This document shows positions 1 through 5,030 of a stretch of DNA of 5,030 bases, piece by piece. The notes under the pieces were generated by a model. The model was not told the origin of the DNA. It ran no database searches and worked only from the letters and a program-made list of their open reading frames with translations. Within the stretch, counting starts at the first letter, position 1, and every line of letters starts with the position of its first letter. The DNA is from Akkermansiaceae bacterium (GTDB taxonomy: Bacteria; Verrucomicrobiota; Verrucomicrobiia; Verrucomicrobiales; Akkermansiaceae). The stretch covers positions 1-5,030 of the forward strand of contig JARFPV010000128.1 of NCBI GenBank assembly GCA_029288115.1, written 5' to 3'. The position numbers and the translations under genes were made by a program.

Positions 1-502
1 CCGTTAGACGGTAGTAGTGGCCCGACTCTTTCTCATTACCTTTGTAGGCGCCTGCACTCGGCGGACGAAAATCTGAATACAGGCTCTTACCGCCCCATGC
101 GGCCTTGATGATCAAAACAGGCTCGTTGAGTCGCTTCCCAACGGTCATTCCAAAGGCTAATTCCGGTCCAATCTTCGTTTCATCCGCACCAAATCCCGCC
201 GTGAGGGCCCCCTCCTTCAAGCCTTTTGACGAGAGATAGGAAATACGGACATTCTCAAACACCTTGGGCGAGCCGTCCTTATTTTGCATATCTTTCAGCC
301 ATGGTGCCGTCTTCGGATCCATCCCGATGTGCTCCATTGTCGTGATTTTCGCGTGGCCCTGCATGTTGGATTGTCCGACGAGAACAAACACCTTGAGCGG
401 TTTTTTACCCGCCACTGCAGATCCATGGGTCATAATCAACAGGCTCGATATACACAGCAGCATCGGCAAAATACGCAACAGAAAGGAAAAGTGAGTTTTC
501 AT
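1..502 (-). CDS. Secreted sialate O-acetylesterase-like (SASA/SGNH) esterase, 3' end outside window
   Basis: The 167 visible codons, open from the ATG at 502 to the window edge, encode the N-terminal part of an SGNH-type carbohydrate esterase of the sialate O-acetylesterase (SASA, CE6-like) family. Such enzymes remove acetyl groups from sugars or polysaccharides outside the cytoplasm. Residues 1-31 look like a signal peptide: basic start, hydrophobic core (LLRILPMLLCISSLLIM) and an AVA cleavage site before G32. The mature part opens with a beta strand (KVFVLV) leading into GQSNM at 43-47, in which S45 is the expected nucleophile. GPELAFG (112-118) and AAWGGKSL (134-141) are further typical family blocks. 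The catalytic His block should lie beyond the left edge, so activity cannot be confirmed. It is divergent from uvrC across 50 bases, and no Shine-Dalgarno sequence precedes the start. The substrate is unknown; xylan, algal polysaccharide or sialic acid are all possible. Confidence 0.85.
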   Translation of the reverse strand, partial: MKTHFSFLLRILPMLLCISSLLIMTHGSAVAGKKPLKVFVLVGQSNMQGHAKITTMEHIGMDPKTAPWLKDMQNKDGSPKVFENVRISYLSSKGLKEGALTAGFGADETKIGPELAFGMTVGKRLNEPVLIIKAAWGGKSLYSDFRPPSAGAYKGNEKESGHYYRLT

Positions 503-552
503 ATCACTTGATTTACTGAGCATTCACACCGATTCTTCCAACCAATCACGTA
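503..552. promoter_or_regulatory. Divergent intergenic region, probable promoters for the esterase gene and uvrC
   Basis: These 50 bases are the only space between two genes read in opposite directions, so promoters for one or both must lie here or reach into the coding ends. On the plus strand TTGATT (508-513) followed after 17 bases by GATTCT (531-536) is a weak sigma70-like match that would give a leader of about 10 bases for uvrC. No better pair was found on either strand. Neither gene has a recognisable Shine-Dalgarno sequence here. The function is inferred from gene layout and the exact boxes are uncertain. Confidence 0.3.
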
Positions 553-2100
553 ATGAAGCATTCCGAGGCCAAACTGAAACTTCAACAAACCCCTCATAAA
601 CCGGGTGTTTACCTGATGAAGGATCGTCTCGGCGGCATCATCTACGTAGGGAAAGCCAAAGACCTTCGAAAGCGAGTCAGCAGCTACTTCATGCCCTCGC
701 GAAAAATGCGCTCGGATTTAAAAACACGAGCACTGATAGACAGTATCTGCGAATTTGACTTCCATGTCGTCAAAAACGAGCAAGAGGCATTCATTCTCGA
801 AAGCAAACTTATCAAGCAGTACCGCCCGCGCTACAACGTGATGCAGCGCGATGACAAACGGTTTTACATGGTCAAGGTGCAGCTAGACGCCCCCCTGCCC
901 CGCTTTATTCTTACTCGGCTCAAAAAAGATGACGGGGCACGCTACTTCGGTCCGTTTGTGCATTCGGTTGCGCTGAAAGCCACGCTCGAGTGGATCAACC
1001 GGGAGTTTGGGCTTCGCACCTGCCGCCCCAAAAGCCCTGGGGAAAATGATTACCGCCACTGCCACGCCGATGTTATCAGGAAATGCAGCGCACCATGCAT
1101 CGGGAATATCTCAGAAGATGAATACCGCCAACGCATCGACGATGCCGTCAATTTGTTAGAAGGAAAGGGCAAACGCGATCAACTGAAAGGGCTACGCGAA
1201 GAAATGGAAAAAGCCGCGGAAAAGCTACAGTTTGAAAAAGCAGCCAAACTGCGCGACATCATCGATAACCTGGAAAAAACACTCAGCCCTAATCGAAGCT
1301 TTGTCCGTGGCAGAGGCGTTCCCAGCACAGTGAAACCGACCGAAGACCTCGTTGAACTTCAGGACGCCCTCGCCCTCGCCGATCCATTACACATCATGGA
1401 ATGCTTTGATATTTCAAATGTTTCGAGCAATCACATCGTCGCCTCCATGGTTCGTTTTGTTGATGGTGTGCCCGACAACCAGGGATACCGGCGCTACCGC
1501 ATCAAAACAGTCGAAGGCCAGGACGACTTTGCAAGCATGGCGGAAGTAGTGAGAAGACGATACTCACGAATTTTATCAGAAAACAATGTGGTCGATTCCG
1601 AAACCCAGGAGCAACCACTTGAAGCACTGCGCAGGCTTGCACGCGAAGGGAAATCGCCACTCCACCTGCCGGATCTCGTCATTGTCGATGGCGGCAAGGG
1701 GCAGCTGGGTATGGCTGTGAAGGAACTCACACGGCTCGGCTTGCACGACCTCCCTGTGATCGGTCTGGCCAAGCAACACGAGGAGATTTTCCGACCCGGA
1801 GACAGTGAGCCGCTACTACTGCCCCACGACACTGGCGCACTCAAACTACTCCAACGTATCCGCGACGAGGCTCACCGGTTCGCCAACAACTACAACGAAC
1901 TGCTGCTCCGTCGACGCGTACGAGAGAGCTTGTTAGACGACTGCCCGGGCATGTCCCCCAAGCGCAAGGAAGCTCTCCTTCGCCGCTTCGGCTCAGTTAA
2001 ACGTATTCGAAAAGCCAGCGTCAAAGAACTCGAATCCGTGCCAGGCATTGGCAAAAAAACTGCCGAGCAGATGGGTTCCTGGTTGAACAAAAAAAGGTGA
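553..2100 (+). CDS. uvrC: Excinuclease ABC subunit C, compact form
   Basis: UvrC is the cytoplasmic nuclease of nucleotide excision repair that cuts on both sides of lesions marked by UvrA and UvrB. The 515 residues show the family order. A GIY-YIG domain (about 15-95) carries GVY (18-20), YVG (31-33) and R39 and cuts on the 3' side. Cysteines C157, C170, C178 and C182 match the [4Fe-4S] ligands of E. coli UvrC. A UVR motif (about 207-241) contacts UvrB. An RNase H-like domain (about 275-445) that cuts on the 5' side carries D286 in DISN, D324/D325, D379 in VDGGKGQ and H441 in DEAHRFA. Two helix-hairpin-helix motifs follow (about 460-482 and 492-513). E. coli UvrC has about 610 residues; most of the difference lies between the UVR motif and DISN, about 45 residues here against roughly 160. 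All catalytic residues are kept, so it should be active. The ATG at 553 fits the family start. The amidase gene follows after 18 bases. Confidence 0.97.
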   Translation: MKHSEAKLKLQQTPHKPGVYLMKDRLGGIIYVGKAKDLRKRVSSYFMPSRKMRSDLKTRALIDSICEFDFHVVKNEQEAFILESKLIKQYRPRYNVMQRDDKRFYMVKVQLDAPLPRFILTRLKKDDGARYFGPFVHSVALKATLEWINREFGLRTCRPKSPGENDYRHCHADVIRKCSAPCIGNISEDEYRQRIDDAVNLLEGKGKRDQLKGLREEMEKAAEKLQFEKAAKLRDIIDNLEKTLSPNRSFVRGRGVPSTVKPTEDLVELQDALALADPLHIMECFDISNVSSNHIVASMVRFVDGVPDNQGYRRYRIKTVEGQDDFASMAEVVRRRYSRILSENNVVDSETQEQPLEALRRLAREGKSPLHLPDLVIVDGGKGQLGMAVKELTRLGLHDLPVIGLAKQHEEIFRPGDSEPLLLPHDTGALKLLQRIRDEAHRFANNYNELLLRRRVRESLLDDCPGMSPKRKEALLRRFGSVKRIRKASVKELESVPGIGKKTAEQMGSWLNKKR

Positions 2101-2118
2101 CCGATACCCCAGTTAGCT

Positions 2119-3099
2119 ATGAAATCGCTGTTATTGCTAATGATCCTTGCCATGCCCCAGTCGGCCATCGCACAAGCGATTGACAATGAACCTTTCGCAG
2201 GACCCAAGATAGAGCAATTCCCTTGGAAGCTCGTTAAAATTTCAAAAGTGGACTACGTGTCCATGGTACAGGTCGAGCAATTCTATCGATTCGACAAGAT
2301 ACAGCGCGACGGCAAATCCGTCCTCCTCAGCACCAACGATGCCGAAGCCCGTTTCGAGGTAGGCAGCCACCGATGCAGCATCAACAAGGTGCAGTTCATT
2401 CTCTCTCACCCCATTCAATCCAGGATAAACGATCCCTCGGCATACCTTTCGGCCCTTGATCTGAAGGACTTACTCGATCCTGTGCTGCGCCCGAAACACA
2501 TCCAAGGCGCCAAGAATTTCAATACTGTCATCATTGACCCAGGACACGGAGGCAAGGACAAGGGCGCGACCGGACTGGAATCCCAATACACACTGATACT
2601 CGCCAAATTACTCAAGGCAGAGCTTGAAAAAAAGGGTTTCAGGACAGTTCTAACACGGCAAGGCAACGTATCAATTCCTCTGGGGGATCGAGTGCGTATT
2701 GCCAATGCCCATGATAACGCGATCATGATCTCACTGCACTTCAATGCTTCTCCAAAACCCCAGGTGAACGGGATGGAGACATACACAATGAGTGCCCGTG
2801 TGCCCAGACCAGCGAACCGATCAAGCGTTGCTTTAGCCGCCGCGGTGCACTCCCGGGTGCTACTCGACCTGAACCAGCCAATTCCCGATGGAGATTTCAA
2901 CACTACTGACCGGGGCATCCGTCGGGCACGGTTCAACATCCTCTCAGAGTGTAAGCACCCGACGATTTATCTTGAGGCAGGATACCTAACAAACAAAGCA
3001 GAGGCAGCCAAAATTAAAAACCCAGCCTATCAGCAGCGACTCGCCAGTGCGATAGCACGAGGCATCGAGGCCTACCAAGTCACCCTGCAAAAAAAATAA
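2119..3099 (+). CDS. Exported N-acetylmuramoyl-L-alanine amidase (Amidase_3) with copper amine oxidase-like N-terminal domain
   Basis: This zinc amidase cleaves the bond between N-acetylmuramic acid and the L-Ala of the peptide stem in peptidoglycan, acting in the periplasm during cell separation or wall turnover. The 326 residues begin with a signal peptide (1-18, AIA before Q19). Residues about 41-125 (YVSM, a VLLS strand, FEVGS, a short strand and a second helix region) resemble the copper amine oxidase N-terminal-like domain often found ahead of such amidases, probably a wall-binding or structural module. The catalytic domain (about 134-322) has DPGHGG with H143, E154 and H207 (SLHFNA) as zinc ligands and E286 in YLEAGYLTN as catalytic glutamate. 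All key residues of the AmiA/B/C and CwlV-type family are present. The gene follows uvrC by 18 bases without a Shine-Dalgarno sequence, so it is probably read from the uvrC transcript. Its stop codon abuts that of sufE. The domain call for 41-125 is less certain than the catalytic assignment. Confidence 0.93.
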   Translation: MKSLLLLMILAMPQSAIAQAIDNEPFAGPKIEQFPWKLVKISKVDYVSMVQVEQFYRFDKIQRDGKSVLLSTNDAEARFEVGSHRCSINKVQFILSHPIQSRINDPSAYLSALDLKDLLDPVLRPKHIQGAKNFNTVIIDPGHGGKDKGATGLESQYTLILAKLLKAELEKKGFRTVLTRQGNVSIPLGDRVRIANAHDNAIMISLHFNASPKPQVNGMETYTMSARVPRPANRSSVALAAAVHSRVLLDLNQPIPDGDFNTTDRGIRRARFNILSECKHPTIYLEAGYLTNKAEAAKIKNPAYQQRLASAIARGIEAYQVTLQKK

Positions 3100-3516
3100 T
3101 CACTCCGCCGCGTGCTCCAGCGCACGCTGCTTCATCTGGGTCGCCATCAGGTTGAGCGCATTGGCTCGCGTTGGAGCAAGATGCTCCTTGAGACCCGTCT
3201 GATCAATAAATGACATGTCTGCCTGGAGAATCGCATCGGGCTTTTCGCCATCGAGCACCCTAACAAACAAAGCGATCATTCCCTTGGTGATCAGGGAATC
3301 GGAATCGGCTTCATAGCGCATCACACCATCATCAAATTCCGCATCCAACCACACCTGCGACTGGCACCCTTTGATCAGACGATCTTCGGTGTGCTTATCC
3401 TGCGGCATGGGGGGCAGTTTTTTCCCCAGTCCAATCACGTACTCGTAACGCTCTGTCCAGTCCTGGAAAAGCCCCAGCTCGTCGAGCAGTTCGCGCTGTT
3501 TAGCGGCAATGTCCAT
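3100..3516 (-). CDS. sufE: Cysteine desulfuration protein SufE
   Basis: SufE accepts persulfide sulfur from the cysteine desulfurase SufS on a single reactive cysteine and passes it to the SufBCD scaffold for Fe-S cluster assembly in the cytoplasm. The 138 residues equal the length of E. coli SufE. The active-site motif KGCQSQVW (49-56) puts the acceptor at C51, the same number as in E. coli. Other family marks are the early LLDELGLFQDWTERYEY segment, LITKGMIALFVRVLDG (75-90) and the C-terminal GLKEHLAPTRANAL (108-121). The start overlaps the upstream HU gene stop by one base (TAATG), and AGGAAGG sits six bases upstream of the ATG when counted from AGGA, so translation is probably coupled. 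No sufS, sufB, sufC or sufD is in the window, so its partners must be encoded elsewhere. The assignment to SufE over CsdE rests on general similarity; the two are close relatives. Confidence 0.95.
   Translation of the reverse strand: MDIAAKQRELLDELGLFQDWTERYEYVIGLGKKLPPMPQDKHTEDRLIKGCQSQVWLDAEFDDGVMRYEADSDSLITKGMIALFVRVLDGEKPDAILQADMSFIDQTGLKEHLAPTRANALNLMATQMKQRALEHAAE
3110..3127 (-). terminator. Possible weak terminator overlapping the sufE 3' end
   Basis: A perfect six-base inverted repeat, GCGTGC and GCACGC with a six-base loop, lies in the last codons of sufE. About 10 bases after the stem, reading the minus strand, comes TTATTTTTTTT (plus-strand 3089-3099), formed by the lysine codons and stop of the facing amidase gene. 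A stem and a run of eight Ts in this order could end transcription of sufE. The T run is further from the stem than in standard intrinsic terminators, so the call is weak. Confidence 0.22.
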
Positions 3517-3827
3517 TAGCCTTCCTGAATCATCGGCAGGATACGTGCAACACGCTCCTTCATTTCCTTACCGGGCTTAAACTTAACCACGGCACGTGGC
3601 GGAATTTTCATGTCCTGGCTAGGGTTCTTTGGGTTACGACCCACCTTACCCTTCATCTCACGCACCTGGAATGAGCCAAAGTTTCGCATAACCACTGAAT
3701 TCCCTTTAGCGAGCTCACCAGTGACAGTATCGAGGAGAGTTTCCAGAACATTGAGAACCTCCGCCTGGTTAAGTCCGGTCTTGTTGCTGAGCTTGGTTAC
3801 GAGATCACGTTTGGTTATAGTTTCCAT
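3516..3827 (-). CDS. HU/IHF family DNA-bending protein
   Basis: This 103-residue protein belongs to the HU/IHF family of small dimeric nucleoid proteins that bend DNA. It shows the family layout: helical dimer part (TKRDLVTKLSNKTGLNQAEV at 5-24, continuing to about 40), the RNFGSF turn at 48-53, the DNA arm with GRNPKNP (63-69), in which P66 is expected to wedge between bases, and the return strand into KFKPGKEMKERV (82-93). The usual arm sequence is GRNPKTGE; here it reads GRNPKNPSQDMKIPP, slightly longer. The start was placed at the ATG at 3827 because MET-ITKRDLV aligns with family N-termini; an ATG at 3890 would add 21 residues unlike the family. The stop overlaps the sufE start by one base. 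The upstream reductase gene ends 95 bases away, so this gene may have its own promoter. Sequence alone does not tell HU from an IHF subunit. Confidence 0.93.
   Translation of the reverse strand: METITKRDLVTKLSNKTGLNQAEVLNVLETLLDTVTGELAKGNSVVMRNFGSFQVREMKGKVGRNPKNPSQDMKIPPRAVVKFKPGKEMKERVARILPMIQEG
3519..3526 (-). promoter_or_regulatory. Ribosome binding site of sufE inside the HU-like gene
   Basis: Read on the minus strand, the sequence CAGGAAGGCTAATG holds AGGAAGG directly before the overlapping stop and start. AGGA is followed by six bases and then the ATG of sufE, a good Shine-Dalgarno distance. It also encodes the last residues (Gln-Glu-Gly) of the HU-like protein. It is the only clear Shine-Dalgarno site among the six gene starts and supports the sufE start at 3516. 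Confidence 0.7.
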
Positions 3828-3922
3828 GGTATGTGTAAAATCTATTGAGATTGGCCGAAGGGCATAATCAGTGCGCGTTTTCAAAACCACAGTACGGTGG
3901 AATTGTCCCGCAAAAAATGCGC
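3828..3922 (-). promoter_or_regulatory. Leader region of the HU-sufE pair, promoter not resolved
   Basis: This 95-base gap separates the reductase stop from the HU start on the same strand and is the likely place for an HU promoter. I found no convincing -35/-10 pair. It contains two short dyads: CGCA-AAAAA-TGCG (3909-3921) and the 11-base GTTTTCAAAAC (3877-3887). A four-base stem CCAC/GTGG followed by TTTT on the minus strand (about 3882-3900) is too weak to call a terminator. There is no Shine-Dalgarno sequence before the HU ATG. The role is inferred from position only. Confidence 0.25.
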
Positions 3923-4867
3923 CTAATTGTGATCGTTTACGTCTCTCTGAGCCAATCGTTGTTCGATCTCACCAAGCAAGCGTTCCATTTCGGGCATCGC
4001 GACCCCCAACTCACGCGCGCGGCGTAACGGCTCACCCCAGATCGCGTCTACCTCAACCTCCCTGCCCTCGATATAGTCGATCATACTGGACGGCCTGTAT
4101 GCTTTCATCGGTCGGGTGATCCCGATTTGGCGTTCCAGAAACGCATCTTCGATCGTGTGGCCGAACTTTGCCGCCGCCTGCTGTATCTCAGACATGATCC
4201 GCATGATACGCTGTTCCATACCCGGGATGGCTAACAGTTTCTCCGTATCCACACCACCTTCCGATACAGCCAGCCCATTGAATGGCACATTCCAAACCAA
4301 CTTCATCCACTGCGCTTTTTCCAAGTTGTCCACTCCCTGGCACTCGATCTTTGCCCTGCGTAAAAATTCCACCAAACTGCTCAGTTCATCTGTTTCTCCA
4401 GGCTGATATTTGCCCACGCGAACCAGACCCGAAGCCGAATGGCGCACGTGCCCCGGCCCTATCCGGTTAATACATACAAAACACAGTCCACCAAACACAC
4501 GCCAAGCACCAAACAGTTCAGCAAGGCACTCAACGTTTCCCAGTCCGTTTTGCAGTGTAAGAATGTGAGTCCGACTACCTAGAAGCGGGGTCACCACCTT
4601 CTTGTAATGAGCGTTGGATGTCGCCTTCCACGCTACAATCACCAAATCCACCGGACCGATGTCCTCGCTTCGCTGAGCGCAGTGGATCGATTTCAGTCGT
4701 GCGTCCCCGGCAATACTCTCGATGAGCAATCCCTCTCGTGCCACGTGGTCGTAGTCGGATCGCAAGAGAAAATGCACATCGTTGTATGTACTGGCGAGCC
4801 TTCCTCCGTAGTATAGACCTACGGCACCCGCCCCCACGATGGCAACTTTGTGGTATCTCGCGCCCAT
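3923..4867 (-). CDS. panE: 2-dehydropantoate 2-reductase (ketopantoate reductase, PanE/ApbA family)
   Basis: The enzyme reduces 2-dehydropantoate to pantoate with NADPH, a step toward pantothenate and coenzyme A in the cytoplasm. The 314 residues (E. coli PanE has 303) begin with a Rossmann strand and GAGAVG (12-17); R36 after the second strand suits binding of the NADPH phosphate. TLQNGLGN (104-111) carries N107. The C-terminal helical domain has the expected catalytic K189 and N193 (MKLVWN), the SSM segment at 260-262, and E272 in EVEVDAIWG, matching K176, N180, S244 and E256 of E. coli. ATG at 4867 is the only sensible start, since an in-frame stop lies a few codons upstream and the next candidates would cut the nucleotide fold. 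No Shine-Dalgarno sequence is seen. Many genomes hold several PanE-like paralogues acting on other 2-oxo acids, and no other pantothenate gene is nearby, so the exact substrate is less sure than the family. Confidence 0.9.
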   Translation of the reverse strand: MGARYHKVAIVGAGAVGLYYGGRLASTYNDVHFLLRSDYDHVAREGLLIESIAGDARLKSIHCAQRSEDIGPVDLVIVAWKATSNAHYKKVVTPLLGSRTHILTLQNGLGNVECLAELFGAWRVFGGLCFVCINRIGPGHVRHSASGLVRVGKYQPGETDELSSLVEFLRRAKIECQGVDNLEKAQWMKLVWNVPFNGLAVSEGGVDTEKLLAIPGMEQRIMRIMSEIQQAAAKFGHTIEDAFLERQIGITRPMKAYRPSSMIDYIEGREVEVDAIWGEPLRRARELGVAMPEMERLLGEIEQRLAQRDVNDHN

Positions 4868-4960
4868 AATTATACAAAATGCATTTTATTGGTTCTTTTT
4901 CTGTAATTTTTACTTGCAGGACGCTAAATATTGTTTGAATATATAGCCGCGCTAGGGGGA
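4868..4960 (-). promoter_or_regulatory. AT-rich leader and probable promoter region of the reductase gene
   Basis: About 90 bases upstream of the reductase are clearly richer in A and T than the neighbouring genes. On the minus strand they hold TATATATT (around 4938-4945) and a consensus-like TATAAT (4869-4874) that lies one base before the start codon. The second is too close to serve as the -10 box of the full gene, since transcription would start inside it. The first, with the weak TGGATT 16 bases upstream, is a plausible but unproven promoter. A small dyad TAGC-CGC-GCTA sits at 4944-4954. Confidence 0.3.
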
Positions 4961-4975
4961 ATCCAGGTGGCGCAT

Positions 4976-4990
4976 CACACACACACACAC
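4976..4990. repeat. CA dinucleotide repeat, seven units plus one C
   Basis: The run CACACACACACACAC is a simple sequence repeat in the noncoding region about 110 bases upstream of the reductase start. It is short, and no coding frame is supported across it. Such runs can change length by slippage during replication, but nothing here shows that it does so or that it controls a gene. Confidence 0.8.
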
Positions 4991-4998
4991 CTCCCCCA

Positions 4999-5028
4999 GA
5001 TCAGCCCTCCCCCATTGGAGGGCTGGTC
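4999..5028. repeat. GC-rich inverted repeat, possible transcription terminator at right edge
   Basis: CAGCCCTCC (5002-5010) and GGAGGGCTG (5017-5025) pair perfectly around the six-base loop CCCATT. The stem extends to 12 pairs (4999-5010 with 5017-5028) if one G-T wobble is allowed. This strong hairpin is typical of a terminator stem. On the minus strand it is followed by TGGGGGAGG and not a T run, so it is not a standard terminator in that direction. On the plus strand the window ends two bases after the stem, so a T run cannot be judged. It may end a gene lying to the right. Confidence 0.55.
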
Positions 5029-5030
5029 AC

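Noticed and set aside
264..511. Two plus-strand open frames of about 75 codons
   Set aside because: They lie opposite the esterase gene, whose signal peptide, GQSNM and other family blocks are clear on the minus strand. The plus frames show no recognisable domain.
1494..1844. Minus-strand open frame of 116 codons inside uvrC
   Set aside because: It is antisense to the well-conserved RNase H-like domain of UvrC, and its composition is rich in Ser and Arg as expected for a shadow frame.
2415..2939. Minus-strand open frame of 174 codons inside the amidase gene
   Set aside because: It is opposite the catalytic domain with all zinc ligands intact and has no recognisable motif of its own.
3828..3890. 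Longer start for the HU-like protein adding 21 residues
   Set aside because: The extra residues do not resemble the family, and the ATG at 3827 matches usual HU N-termini.
3845..4119. Plus-strand open frames of 60 and 82 codons near the reductase 3' end
   Set aside because: They are antisense to the conserved reductase C-terminal domain, with no motif or start signal.
4575..4988. Minus-strand open frame of 137 codons starting in the CA repeat
   Set aside because: It overlaps the start of the reductase in another frame. The reductase frame has the Rossmann motif, while this one has low-complexity Cys-rich sequence and no domain.
1..5030. A new defence, mobile or multi-gene system
   Set aside because: All six genes belong to well-known housekeeping or degradative families. 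There are no transposase, integrase, repeat-spacer or target-site duplication signs, and no unexplained stretch exceeds about 165 bases.

Overview
This 5,030-base window is a compact stretch of ordinary bacterial chromosome holding five complete protein genes and one cut by the left edge. The gene set and protein signatures suggest a member of the Verrucomicrobiota or a close relative in the Planctomycetes-Verrucomicrobia-Chlamydiae group. The pointers are a secreted sialate O-acetylesterase-like enzyme, a family common in polysaccharide-degrading marine members of that group, an unusually short UvrC, and an HU/IHF-type protein with an atypical arm sequence. This placement rests on recalled family features and not on a search. 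No rRNA, tRNA, mobile element or CRISPR array is visible.

Layout from left to right: a minus-strand gene for an exported GQSNM-motif esterase runs off the left edge (1-502). A 50-base divergent gap separates it from a plus-strand pair: uvrC (553-2100), the incision nuclease of nucleotide excision repair, and, 18 bases later, an exported N-acetylmuramoyl-L-alanine amidase (2119-3099). That pair meets a minus-strand set tail to tail with no bases between the stop codons: sufE (3100-3516), an HU/IHF-like DNA-bending protein (3516-3827) and a 2-dehydropantoate 2-reductase of the PanE/ApbA family (3923-4867). The last 163 bases are noncoding: an AT-rich leader of the reductase gene, a short CA repeat and a strong GC-rich inverted repeat at the right edge.

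The genes do not form one pathway. uvrC and the amidase are probably co-transcribed. The HU and sufE genes overlap by one base (TAATG), with a good ribosome binding site for sufE inside the end of the HU gene, so their translation is probably coupled. The only chemical link is loose: SufE supplies sulfur for Fe-S cluster assembly, and UvrC keeps the four cysteines that hold a [4Fe-4S] cluster in its E. coli homologue. The most notable observations are the compact UvrC, which lacks most of the usual linker region between its UVR motif and its RNase H-like domain, the coupled HU-sufE pair, and the near absence of Shine-Dalgarno sequences at the other starts. I see no convincing new multi-gene system here.
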